In this document: in pieces, positions 56,273-64,000 of the stretch
Position numbering within the stretch: the stretch's first letter is position 1
Layout of the letters: each line of letters opens with the position of its first letter
DNA from: Acinetobacter larvae
GTDB taxonomy: Bacteria; Pseudomonadota; Gammaproteobacteria; Pseudomonadales; Moraxellaceae
Reading direction: 5' to 3'
Length of the DNA stretch: 64,000 bases
Assembly: GCF_001704115.1 (NCBI RefSeq)
Contig: NZ_CP016895.1
Span: 1,054,001 to 1,118,000 of the forward strand
Position numbers and translations under genes: made by a program
Notes under the pieces: generated by a model
Told to the model about the DNA's origin: nothing
The model's database searches: none
The model's input: the letters and a program-made list of their open reading frames with translations, nothing else

Positions 56273-58456
56273 ATGTCAAATCAGATTAATCTTCATCCAG
56301 AAAGTTCTTGGATTGAATTACAAAGCACGCCTGAAGATTGGAAGCAGGCAGATGCTGGATTACTCGAAAGTATGTTGGTTCAACTACATCTTATTCGAGC
56401 ATTTGAAGAGTCGGTATTGGAATTGGCAGGTGAAGGCCTTGTCCATGGTCCAGCACACTCCAGTATTGGTCAAGAGGGCGGCGCAGTTGGCTCGATTATT
56501 TCATTAAGTGCGGCTGATCAGGTGAATGGTTCACATCGTGGTCATCATCAATTTTTAGCGAAGGCATTGACCTATTTACGCCCTGAGGGAATGCAATTGG
56601 GCGTAGCTTTTAAGGATGATATTCAGTCCTTATTGCAACGGACTTTGGCTGAAATTTTGGGCTTGGCACAGGGTTTTTGTAAAGGGCGCGGTGGTTCCAT
56701 GCATTTGCAATGGATTGAGGCCGGGGCGCTAGGCACCAATGCCATTGTAGGTGGCGGTGCACCGATGGCTGCGGGTGCAGCATGGGCACATCGTCATGCG
56801 GAAACCGATGCCGTGGCGATTACCTATTTTGGTGATGGTGCAGTCAATATTGGTTCCGTGTTGGAAACCATGAACTTGGCAGCAGCGTGGCAATTGCCAA
56901 TTTGTTTTTTTATTGAAAATAACCGTTATGCCGTTTCAACGGCGGTTGAAGAAGCCACCGCGGAGACACGTTTATCATCGCGTGGTTTGGCATTTAATAT
57001 TCCGAGCTGGAAGGTCGATGGTATGGACCCCTTGGCGGTGCATTTGACCATGCAACAGGCTTTGGCACATATGCGTGCCGGGAAAGGACCTACCATTGTT
57101 GAAGCCGATGTGTATCGTTTCTTCCATCAAAATGGTCCTTATCCGGGCAGTGCTTTTGGTTACCGTAGCAAAGAAGAAGAACAGCAGTGGCGTGAGCGTG
57201 ATCCAATAATGTTATTGCAACAGCAAATGCAACAACGCCAATTGATCACAGCGGAGCAAATCACTGCATTACGTGAGCAATGTCAAACAGCAATGGCTGC
57301 TGCGGTGGCTGAGTTGACTGAGCCTGCCGATAAAGGCAAGCGCCGTATTCGTGATGATCTCTGGCCATCGCCAGATTTTGTCGACGTTGGGATCCGTGGT
57401 GATCTATCCGAGCTACAAGGCGTGCAAACTTTAGAGGAAAGCACAGCTGGTCAGACTTTGGTGAAAAGCAAGTTTATCGATGCTGTTGCCAATGTCATGA
57501 ATCGTCGAATGGAAAGCGATGACAGTATTGTGGTCATGGGTGAAGACGTACACCGTTTAAAAGGTGGCACCAATGGCGCGACCAAGGGTTTAAAAGATAA
57601 GTTCCCAACACGGACCTTAGGCACACCGATCAGTGAAAATGCCTTTATGGGACTAGGTGGCGGCATCGCTGTAGATGGTCGGTTTAAACCCGTAGTTGAG
57701 TTTATGTACCCCGACTTTATGTGGGTTGCCGCGGATCAGGTCTTTAACCAAATTGGGAAAGCGCGCCATATGTTTGGTGGGCAAAGTGATGTGCCTTTGG
57801 TACTTCGCACCAAAGTGGCGATGGGAACAGGTTATGGTTCACAACATTCGATGGACCCAGCGGGTATTTTTGTGACCAATCCCGGTTGGCGTATTGTGGC
57901 TGCGGCAACACCGTTTGATTATATCGGTCTGATGAATTTTGCTTTGACCTGTAAAGACCCTGTGTTGGTGATTGAACATGTCGATTTATATAGCAAATCT
58001 GGCTTGGTGCCTGAAAATAATCTGGATTATCAGACGCCATTTGCCCGTGCTGCGATTCGACGTGAAGGTAAGGCACTGACGATATTGACCTATTTATCCA
58101 TGGTTCATCACAGTCTAGAAGCCGTTGAACAAACGGGTATCGATGCAGAAGTGATCGATCTACGCTTTTTAGATCGCGCGAGTTTGGACTGGGACAGCAT
58201 TGAAGCCAGTATTCGTAAAACCAATAATGTCTTGATTGTAGAACAAGGCAATCAAGGCACATCCTATGGTGGCTGGTTGGCTGATGAATTGCAAAGACGT
58301 TGTTTTGATTGGTTAGATCAACCCATTCAACGTGTGCATGGTACGGAAGGTGCACCCAGTATTTCAAAAGTATTGGAGCGCGCCGCAGCGGCACGAACCG
58401 AAGAGGTTGTCGCAGGCTTATATCAAGTGATGCGTGAACAAGGCGCAGCAGTTTAA
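56273..58456 (+). CDS. Fused E1 alpha-beta thiamine-diphosphate dehydrogenase component
   Basis: The 727-residue protein joins both E1 subunits of a 2-oxoacid/acetoin-type dehydrogenase. The alpha part (about 1-370) has LVHGPAHSSIGQEGGAVGS and the thiamine-diphosphate motif YFGDGAVNIGS (Asp188), closing around ICFFIENNRYAVST. The beta part (about 395-727) has VVMGEDVHRLKGGTNGATKG, the lid GTPISENAFMGLGGGIA, and EFMYPDFMWVAADQ. It decarboxylates a 2-oxoacid or cleaves acetoin and passes the acyl group to the E2 encoded 47 bases downstream. Most pyruvate, branched-chain and acetoin systems in this group keep the two subunits separate. The substrate is unknown. Confidence 0.88.
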   Translation: MSNQINLHPESSWIELQSTPEDWKQADAGLLESMLVQLHLIRAFEESVLELAGEGLVHGPAHSSIGQEGGAVGSIISLSAADQVNGSHRGHHQFLAKALTYLRPEGMQLGVAFKDDIQSLLQRTLAEILGLAQGFCKGRGGSMHLQWIEAGALGTNAIVGGGAPMAAGAAWAHRHAETDAVAITYFGDGAVNIGSVLETMNLAAAWQLPICFFIENNRYAVSTAVEEATAETRLSSRGLAFNIPSWKVDGMDPLAVHLTMQQALAHMRAGKGPTIVEADVYRFFHQNGPYPGSAFGYRSKEEEQQWRERDPIMLLQQQMQQRQLITAEQITALREQCQTAMAAAVAELTEPADKGKRRIRDDLWPSPDFVDVGIRGDLSELQGVQTLEESTAGQTLVKSKFIDAVANVMNRRMESDDSIVVMGEDVHRLKGGTNGATKGLKDKFPTRTLGTPISENAFMGLGGGIAVDGRFKPVVEFMYPDFMWVAADQVFNQIGKARHMFGGQSDVPLVLRTKVAMGTGYGSQHSMDPAGIFVTNPGWRIVAAATPFDYIGLMNFALTCKDPVLVIEHVDLYSKSGLVPENNLDYQTPFARAAIRREGKALTILTYLSMVHHSLEAVEQTGIDAEVIDLRFLDRASLDWDSIEASIRKTNNVLIVEQGNQGTSYGGWLADELQRRCFDWLDQPIQRVHGTEGAPSISKVLERAAAARTEEVVAGLYQVMREQGAAV

Positions 58457-58503
58457 GCGCGCCGTCACATCCTGTTCATCTATTTTTAGTCAAAGGTCGC
58501 ACC

Positions 58504-59796
58504 ATGTCTACGTTATTGCATATGCCAGAAGTTTTGGCAAATACCACCCATGCCACCATCAATAAATGGTTGGTTGCAGAAGGTGATCAAATTGTGATTG
58601 GGCAATGTATTGCCGAAGTTGAAACCGATAAAGCCGTGGTGGAAATGGTGGCTGAAGCGGAAGGCTTGATCAGTAAAATTATTGTGCCAGAAGGTGAAGA
58701 AGTTGAAGTCGGGGCGGCAATTGCGCAACTGAATGGTGATGGTCAAGTTGATCTCGCGACAGTTGCAGCGAACACATCGCCCGTAGCAGCTGACGTGATT
58801 AGCGAGAATCGACTGGTCAGTACGCCCAGCACCGAGCATGGACAAACTGCTACGCCATTGACTGGCGACATTGATCCAAGTGCTGCGTCAACACGTATTT
58901 TTGCTTCTCCTTTGGCGAAACGACTCGCCAAGCAACATCAGTTAGATCTCGCCGCACTGTCTGGCAGTGGACCACGTGGGCGTATTGTAAAACGTGATAT
59001 TGAAATGGCACTTGAGCATGCCCTTGCTCAGCTTGCAGCCACACCAGCGACCACAGTACCCGAGCAGCCGAGTCTTGCCGGTACAGCTATTGCCGGGGAT
59101 CAAGTTGCGGGTGATCAAGCTTATGAAGATATTCCGTTGAGCAATATGCGTAAAACCATTGCAAGACGCTTAACCGAGAGTAAATCGACAGTGCCACATT
59201 TTTATTTAAATGTGCAGTGTCAGGTCGATGCACTATTGGCATTGCGTCAACAAATAAATGCCATTGCTACAGAAAAAATTTCTGTCAATGACTTGGTGAT
59301 TAAAGCGGTAGCCTTGGCTTCACAGCAGGTACCCGCCATGAATGCCTGTTGGGCAGAGACCGCTATACGCCAATATAAACATGTGGATATTAGTGTGGCT
59401 GTCGCAACAGAAAAAGGTTTACTCACGCCCGTGATCCGTCAAGCCGAACACAAATCACTGTCGACGATTCATCGTGAAGTGGCAAATTTGGCTGAATTGG
59501 CACGTGCGGGCAAATTGGCACCTGAGCAGTATCAAGGGGGAAGCTTTAGTATCAGTAACCTTGGCATGTTTGGGGTGTCGGATTTTAATGCCATTATCAA
59601 TCCGCCGCAGGCAGGCATATTGGCAGTTGGTGCGATACAGAAAGCAGCAGTTGTGGTGGATGATGCCTTAACCATCGCGTCGGTTTTGCGCTGTAGCTTG
59701 TCGGCAGATCATCGTGTGGTGGATGGTGCGGTGGCGGCGACATGGTTGGCTGCTTTTAAGCAGCTGATCGAAGATCCACTGAAGTTACTGATCTAA
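58504..59796 (+). CDS. Dihydrolipoamide acyltransferase (E2) component
   Basis: The 430-residue protein transfers the acyl group from E1 to CoA. One lipoyl domain (about 1-80) carries the lipoylated K43 in EVETDKAVVEM. An Ala/Pro-rich linker leads to the peripheral-subunit-binding domain at about 137-175 (ASPLAKRLAKQHQLDLAAL, GSGPRGRIVKRDI). The catalytic domain follows from about 205 (PLSNMRKTIARRLTESK) to SADHRVVDG, with H403 and D407. It lies between the E1 and E3 genes with short spacing, so E1-E2-E3 form a complete complex. Acyl specificity is not evident. Confidence 0.92.
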   Translation: MSTLLHMPEVLANTTHATINKWLVAEGDQIVIGQCIAEVETDKAVVEMVAEAEGLISKIIVPEGEEVEVGAAIAQLNGDGQVDLATVAANTSPVAADVISENRLVSTPSTEHGQTATPLTGDIDPSAASTRIFASPLAKRLAKQHQLDLAALSGSGPRGRIVKRDIEMALEHALAQLAATPATTVPEQPSLAGTAIAGDQVAGDQAYEDIPLSNMRKTIARRLTESKSTVPHFYLNVQCQVDALLALRQQINAIATEKISVNDLVIKAVALASQQVPAMNACWAETAIRQYKHVDISVAVATEKGLLTPVIRQAEHKSLSTIHREVANLAELARAGKLAPEQYQGGSFSISNLGMFGVSDFNAIINPPQAGILAVGAIQKAAVVVDDALTIASVLRCSLSADHRVVDGAVAATWLAAFKQLIEDPLKLLI

Positions 59797-59809
59797 ACAG
59801 GGCATGACA

Positions 59810-61201
59810 ATGAACGAACAAAAATTTGATTTGTTAGTGATTGGTGGTGGTCCTGGTGGTTATGTTGCCGCGATTCGCGCCAGTCAATTGGGCATGAAGG
59901 TTGCTTTGGTCGAAAAAGCTGAATTGGGCGGCATTTGCCTGAATTGGGGATGCTTACCGACCAAGGCTTTGCTGCGGAGTGCCGATGTATTGCGTTTGGT
60001 GAAAAATGCTGCGGCATTTGGTATTGATGTCGCAGCGCCACAGGTCAATCTGACGCAGGTGGTGCAACGTTCACGCGATGTCTCGGCCAAGCTACAAGGC
60101 GGTGTAGCCGGCTTACTCAAGAAAAATAAAGTAACGCTTTTTCGTGGGCTAGCTCAGTTACAAGGGCAAGGCTGGGTGCAGGTGCAATGTGCAGAGCGTA
60201 GCCAACGCTTGCACGCGACACATATTATTTTGGCAACTGGGGCGCGTGCGCGCGCGCTTACCGATATGCCGATCGATGGTCAGTATTTCTGGAGTTATCG
60301 TGAAGCATTAGTGCCCAAAACCATTCCCAAACGCTTGTTGGTGATTGGAGCTGGTGCGATCGGCATTGAGTTTGCGTGTTTTTATCGTGCGATGGGTGCC
60401 GAGGTGAGCGTGTTGGAGTGGGCAGATCGGATTTTGCCACAAGAAGATGCTGAAATTTCTGCCACGGTTGCCGCTGCTTTAGAGAAAGATGGCATACAAC
60501 TGTATACCGCCTCTAAAGTCGCAGCACATCGGATCGTCAATGGTGCTGTGCAGTTAGACATTACTGGGCAACATACGGGGCAATGCTCAGCTGACGTAGT
60601 ATTACTGGCCGTTGGCATCAGCGCCAATACTGAAAAACTTGGTTTGGAACAGACCCAAGTGCAGTTGGAACGTGGGCATATTGTCACTGATGAATTTTGC
60701 CGTACCGCAGAGAAAAATCTCTATGCCATTGGTGATGTTGCGGGTCCACCCTGGTTGGCACACAAAGCCAGTCATGAAGGGATTTTATGTGTAGAAAAAA
60801 TCATGGGTTTGACCGTTGCGCCGATCAACAGCAAACACATTCCAGCCTGTACCTATAGTCATCCACAAGTTGCCAGTGTTGGCTATAGCGAAGCACAAGC
60901 ACGTGAACTGGGGAAACCGATTCGTGTCGGGAAGTTTCCTTTTGTTGCCAATGGTAAGGCCTTGGCAATGCAAAGCAGTACAGGCTTTGTCAAAGTTATT
61001 TTCGATGAGCACAGTGGTGAATTATTGGGTGCACATATGGTGGGTGAAGAAGTCACCGAAATGATCAATGGTTATGCCATTGCCCAGACCTTAGAAACCA
61101 CCGAACAGGAACTGATGCACACCATTTTGCCGCACCCAACCATGTCAGAAGCCATGCATGAGGCTGTACTGGCGGCATATCAGCGCGCATTGCATCAATA
61201 A
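59810..61201 (+). CDS. Dihydrolipoamide dehydrogenase (E3)
   Basis: E3 reoxidises the E2 lipoyl group with FAD and NAD. ATG 59810 is preferred, seven bases after AGGG; ATG 59804 is too close to that site. The 463-residue product has the FAD motif VIGGGPGGYVAAIRA, the redox disulfide GGICLNWGCLPTKAL (C43, C48), the NAD motif VIGAGAIGIEFACFYRAMGA, LYAIGDVAGPPWLAHKA, and the C-terminal catalytic HPTMSEAMHEAV. It is a cluster-dedicated copy; housekeeping E3 genes normally sit with pdh or suc operons. Confidence 0.93.
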   Translation: MNEQKFDLLVIGGGPGGYVAAIRASQLGMKVALVEKAELGGICLNWGCLPTKALLRSADVLRLVKNAAAFGIDVAAPQVNLTQVVQRSRDVSAKLQGGVAGLLKKNKVTLFRGLAQLQGQGWVQVQCAERSQRLHATHIILATGARARALTDMPIDGQYFWSYREALVPKTIPKRLLVIGAGAIGIEFACFYRAMGAEVSVLEWADRILPQEDAEISATVAAALEKDGIQLYTASKVAAHRIVNGAVQLDITGQHTGQCSADVVLLAVGISANTEKLGLEQTQVQLERGHIVTDEFCRTAEKNLYAIGDVAGPPWLAHKASHEGILCVEKIMGLTVAPINSKHIPACTYSHPQVASVGYSEAQARELGKPIRVGKFPFVANGKALAMQSSTGFVKVIFDEHSGELLGAHMVGEEVTEMINGYAIAQTLETTEQELMHTILPHPTMSEAMHEAVLAAYQRALHQ

Positions 61202-61316
61202 TTGCGGGTGGTCGTGCGCGTCGCGATGCAGTACTTGATGTGCGGCGAGCTTAGGGCACGACCTATAAAATTCTTCGCTTGGAACGCGAAACTAAAGACA
61301 TGACATAAGGATATAT

Positions 61317-62618
61317 ATGAACCGACCTGTAGAAAATATACTTCAATCTACGGCTGATGCACCGGTTTTAGATGCAGCCCGTAAGAAGTCCTTAATCGCC
61401 AGTGGCGTGGGCAATCTTTTAGAGTGGTATGACTGGACCATTTATGCCGTTGCTTCGGCTTATATTGCTGCAGCATTGTTTGATAAAAGTGATCCAACAT
61501 CCGCATTACTCAGCACGCTGGCAGTTTTTGCAGTGGGATTTATTTCTAGACCCTTTGGGGGTTTTATCTTTGGACCTTTGGCCGACAAAATTGGTCGCCG
61601 TAACGTACTCATGATCACCATGCTATTAATGGCGGGTGCCAGTATTGTGATTGCGTGTATTCCCAGTTTTGAAAGCATTGGCTATTGGGCATCCTTGATT
61701 TTAGTAGTGGCAAGATTAGTGCAAGGCTTTGCACATGGCGGGGAAACCACCACATCTTATGCCTATGTATCCGAAATTGCGCCCCCGAAAAAGCGTGGTT
61801 TATGGTCAAGCACAGTATTTTTTGCGGTGGGTCTAGGGTCTCTGACAGCTACATTATTTTTAGCTTTATTAACTTCGGTTATTCCCAAAGAAGAGATGTA
61901 TGCATGGGGCTGGCGTATTCCGTTTTTAATTGGTGGTGTACTGGCTTTCTTTGCGCTGTATTTGCGTCGCAATATGATGGAAAGTGAGCATGTCGACAAG
62001 TTGCAACAAGATGATAGCCCGAAATGGCCGCTGTCGAAGTTTCTCTTTACCGGGCTGAAATTGTTCTTCTATGAGGCTGGCTCAACTTTGACCTATTATA
62101 TTTGGGTTACGGTCTGCGCAATTTATGCCATTAACCATCTAAAAATGGACCCACATGATGCCTTTGTGATGAGCTGTTTTGCTCAAGTGGTTTATCTTCT
62201 TTGCTTACCGATACAGGGCTGGCTCTCCGATATCATCGGTCGTAAAACCAGTACCTTGATTTCCTTTGGTGGTTCAATGCTGTTGTTATTTCCACTGTGG
62301 GGATTACTGTCGAGTGAGCCATGGACTTTATTTGTTGCCCAAGCCGTTGGTTTGGTTTTTGTTGGCTTCTTGACTGCCAGTAAACCTGCTGCGATGTCAG
62401 AACAGATTCCAACCCGTTATCGGACCAAACTGTTTGGTATCTTTATGTCCTTATCGATTGCAGTATTTGGTGGCACCGCCTCGTATTTAAATACTTGGTT
62501 ATATGCCAATCATATGGAATCTTATTTTAATGTTTATGGTGTGGTGGTGTGTTTGATTGCCATCATCGTGGTCTTGACTTGGAAAGACAATAAAGGCATC
62601 GACTTAGACAAAGTTTAG
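61317..62618 (+). CDS. MHS-family MFS importer of the catabolic cluster
   Basis: The 433-residue protein has 12 predicted helices and MHS motifs: GVGNLLEWYDWTIYAVASAY in helix 1, GPLADKIGRRNVLM in loop 2-3, VARLVQGFAHGGETTTSYAY in helix 4 and YAWGWRIPFLIGG. Relatives import shikimate, 2-oxoglutarate, citrate and similar carboxylates by proton symport. AAGG lies before ATG 61317. Its place between E3 and the shikimate-dehydrogenase-like gene suggests it brings in the cluster's substrate, probably a small hydroxylated acid. Confidence 0.87.
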   Translation: MNRPVENILQSTADAPVLDAARKKSLIASGVGNLLEWYDWTIYAVASAYIAAALFDKSDPTSALLSTLAVFAVGFISRPFGGFIFGPLADKIGRRNVLMITMLLMAGASIVIACIPSFESIGYWASLILVVARLVQGFAHGGETTTSYAYVSEIAPPKKRGLWSSTVFFAVGLGSLTATLFLALLTSVIPKEEMYAWGWRIPFLIGGVLAFFALYLRRNMMESEHVDKLQQDDSPKWPLSKFLFTGLKLFFYEAGSTLTYYIWVTVCAIYAINHLKMDPHDAFVMSCFAQVVYLLCLPIQGWLSDIIGRKTSTLISFGGSMLLLFPLWGLLSSEPWTLFVAQAVGLVFVGFLTASKPAAMSEQIPTRYRTKLFGIFMSLSIAVFGGTASYLNTWLYANHMESYFNVYGVVVCLIAIIVVLTWKDNKGIDLDKV

Positions 62619-62735
62619 GCTTAGCCCGGTCTTGAGCGTGTAGCGCATTGTAAATAAATGCCCATTCATTTGTTTGACCATGATCTATGCCCTCATGCTT
62701 TGTTGCTTTTATCTATCTTCATGGAGTAAGTACTT

Positions 62736-63578
62736 ATGCAAGCGATAGCAGAAATGCCGATTAGCGGCAACACCAAGATTATCCCGATTTTGGCAGATCC
62801 CATTGCGCATGTACAAACACCGCGCATTATGAATAGCTTGCTGCGTAAAGCCAATTATGATGCTATTTGTGTGCCTTTTCATGTGGCAGCTGCAAACTTA
62901 AGTCAATGCTTAGCCAGTCTACGCTTGATTCCCAGTATTGCCGGTGCCGTCATTACCGTACCGCATAAAATGGCCATGTGTGCATTGAGTGATATACAAG
63001 GTGCACAAGCCCAGATCATTGGTGCGGTCAATGCGATTCGTTTTGATGAAAATCGTCAAGTACATGGTGAAATGTTTGACGGCAAAGGCTTTGTACAAGG
63101 GCTTATTCAGGCGGATGTTCGTGTTGATGCAACACGACGAGTCTATATGGCAGGTGCAGGTGGTGTGGCGCGCGGAATTGCATTTGCACTGTTGGCAAAT
63201 GGCGTCAAATATTTACAGCTGTATAACCGTAGCACAGATAAAGCGATCCAATTGATCGCAGAACTGAAAGCTTTTGCACCAGATGCCGAGATTGTATTGG
63301 CAGATGCAACACCATATCAGGTTGATCTCTGCATCAATGCCAGTTCGGCGGGCATGTTAGGAGCACTGGAACAGGTGCTGCCTTTTCAGTTAGACCGATT
63401 AGATCAACAGTGTTGTGTGGCTGAAGTGGTGATGAAACCCAGCCAAACCTTGTTATTACAACAAGCTTCTGCCAGAGCCATGAAGACTGTTTCTGGGCAA
63501 GCCATGCTCATGGCACAAGTTGGTCAATTGGCTGCTTTTATTTTAGATGCGCCAGAACTGGCACAGCTCGCGTTTTAG
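62736..63578 (+). CDS. Shikimate dehydrogenase (AroE)-like oxidoreductase with altered pocket
   Basis: The 280-residue protein has AroE-family architecture. An N-terminal substrate domain keeps the catalytic Lys78 in ITVPHKMAM and an Asp in EMFDGKGF. A Rossmann domain follows (YMAGAGGVARGIAFALLANG). The normally conserved substrate-binding serines (SxSP) are replaced by HVQTP (V26, T28), and the Asn of NVTVPHK is Ile73. Catalysis is probably kept but the substrate is probably not shikimate. After strand 2, YNRSTDKA suggests NADP preference, by analogy with AroE. It lies in the catabolic cluster, not near aromatic biosynthesis genes. Confidence 0.8.
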   Translation: MQAIAEMPISGNTKIIPILADPIAHVQTPRIMNSLLRKANYDAICVPFHVAAANLSQCLASLRLIPSIAGAVITVPHKMAMCALSDIQGAQAQIIGAVNAIRFDENRQVHGEMFDGKGFVQGLIQADVRVDATRRVYMAGAGGVARGIAFALLANGVKYLQLYNRSTDKAIQLIAELKAFAPDAEIVLADATPYQVDLCINASSAGMLGALEQVLPFQLDRLDQQCCVAEVVMKPSQTLLLQQASARAMKTVSGQAMLMAQVGQLAAFILDAPELAQLAF

Positions 63579-63589
63579 GATGAACTGAG

Positions 63590-64000
63590 ATGTTTAATTT
63601 TCAAGGAAAAACAGTAGTTATTACCGGTGCGTCAGGTGGGATCGCGGTGAGCTGCATTGAGAAACTCTATCAAGCAGGCGCACAGTTGCTACTGACGGAT
63701 ATTCAGTTGCCCGCCTTACAACAATTGGCAGCACGTTTGGACCCCAGTGCACAGCGTATTTTAACCTTAGCACAAGACGTTGCCGATTCGGCACAAGCAG
63801 ATGCAGTCATGCAGGTCGCAGCTGAGCGTTTTGGTGGAATTGATATTTTGATTCCATGTGCAGGGTTGTATCGGGCTTGTGCACTGAAAGAAATGTCTGA
63901 TCAAGAGTGGTCTAAAGTTACGGCTGTAAACTTAGATGGTGTGTTTTATAGCATTCGTGCGGCAATTCCATATTTGCATCAAGGGGGTGCGATTGTCAAT
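63590..64000 (+). CDS. Short-chain dehydrogenase/reductase, cut by the window edge
   Basis: Starting at ATG 63590, 11 bases after the AroE-like stop, 137 codons are open to the right edge. The visible N-terminal two thirds shows the SDR cofactor motif VVITGASGGIAVSCIEKL, the strand-2 acidic residue LLLTDIQLPAL, DVADSAQADAV, IPCAGLYRA in place of the usual NNAG, and VNLDGVFYSIRAA. The catalytic Tyr-Lys lies beyond the window. Close spacing implies co-transcription with the AroE-like gene. The function is probably a second alcohol/ketone step in the same pathway. Confidence 0.85.
   Translation, partial: MFNFQGKTVVITGASGGIAVSCIEKLYQAGAQLLLTDIQLPALQQLAARLDPSAQRILTLAQDVADSAQADAVMQVAAERFGGIDILIPCAGLYRACALKEMSDQEWSKVTAVNLDGVFYSIRAAIPYLHQGGAIVN

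Noticed and set aside
57744..58394. 216-codon open frame antisense to the fused E1 gene
   Set aside because: It is an antisense shadow of a strongly conserved coding region; the composition (Tyr, His, Pro, Gln rich) is typical of such shadows.
59810..61201. Assigning the E1-E2-E3 genes as the housekeeping pyruvate dehydrogenase
   Set aside because: E1 is an alpha-beta fusion unlike the AceE-type homodimeric E1 of gamma-proteobacteria, and the genes sit among catabolic oxidoreductases and an importer.

Overview
The window reads as chromosomal DNA from a gamma-proteobacterium of the Acinetobacter type. The coding sequence is moderately AT-rich. It has the rlmE-ftsH-folP core block, a GTP-type PEP carboxykinase, groESL and an ssrA encoding the tag ANDETYALAA. 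It also has Slam/hemophore loci of the kind described in A. baumannii. The species cannot be fixed from sequence alone. All identifications are by reading motifs and gene context; no database search was run.

Layout. Positions 1-16.5 kb are mostly housekeeping: yhbY, rlmE, ftsH, folP, a YfbK-like vWA lipoprotein, a tRNA-Cys/Leu/Leu cluster, folD, a small methyltransferase, a lipoprotein, pckG, a metallophosphoesterase, groES-groEL and ssrA. A frameshifted gene remnant lies just past the 3' end of ssrA, a common integration site.

Positions 16.6-49.0 kb form a dense iron/heme uptake and cell-surface-signalling island. It holds four FecI-type sigma factors, each paired with a FecR-type regulator, and six TonB-dependent receptors, five of which carry the N-terminal STN signalling domain. 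It also has two Slam outer-membrane translocators, each beside a small secreted beta-barrel protein with the Slam-substrate C-terminal signature. Fur boxes precede all four sigma genes and several other genes. Locus 2 (39.6-45.6 kb: heme-type receptor, HphA-like hemophore, Slam) matches the described HphR/HphA/HsmA arrangement. Locus 1 (16.7-26.6 kb: FecI, FecR, two tandem mosaic siderophore-type receptors, a distinct Slam substrate, Slam) pairs a Slam substrate with siderophore-type rather than heme-type receptors. It is the best candidate here for an undescribed system. MFS and STN-less receptor genes and an orphan FecI/FecR pair are interspersed.

Positions 49.6-53.5 kb hold a lone T6SS vgrG followed by an IS200/IS605-type element. 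Its tnpA is a frameshifted remnant, and its TnpB lacks the usual RuvC-II glutamate.

Positions 53.8-64.0 kb are a same-strand catabolic cluster: aldehyde dehydrogenase, SDR, a fused E1 alpha-beta 2-oxoacid/acetoin-type dehydrogenase, E2, E3, an MHS-family importer, a shikimate-dehydrogenase-like oxidoreductase with an altered substrate pocket, and a second SDR cut by the window edge. This looks like import, oxidation and oxidative acyl-CoA formation from an unknown hydroxylated substrate. No regulator gene is inside the window.
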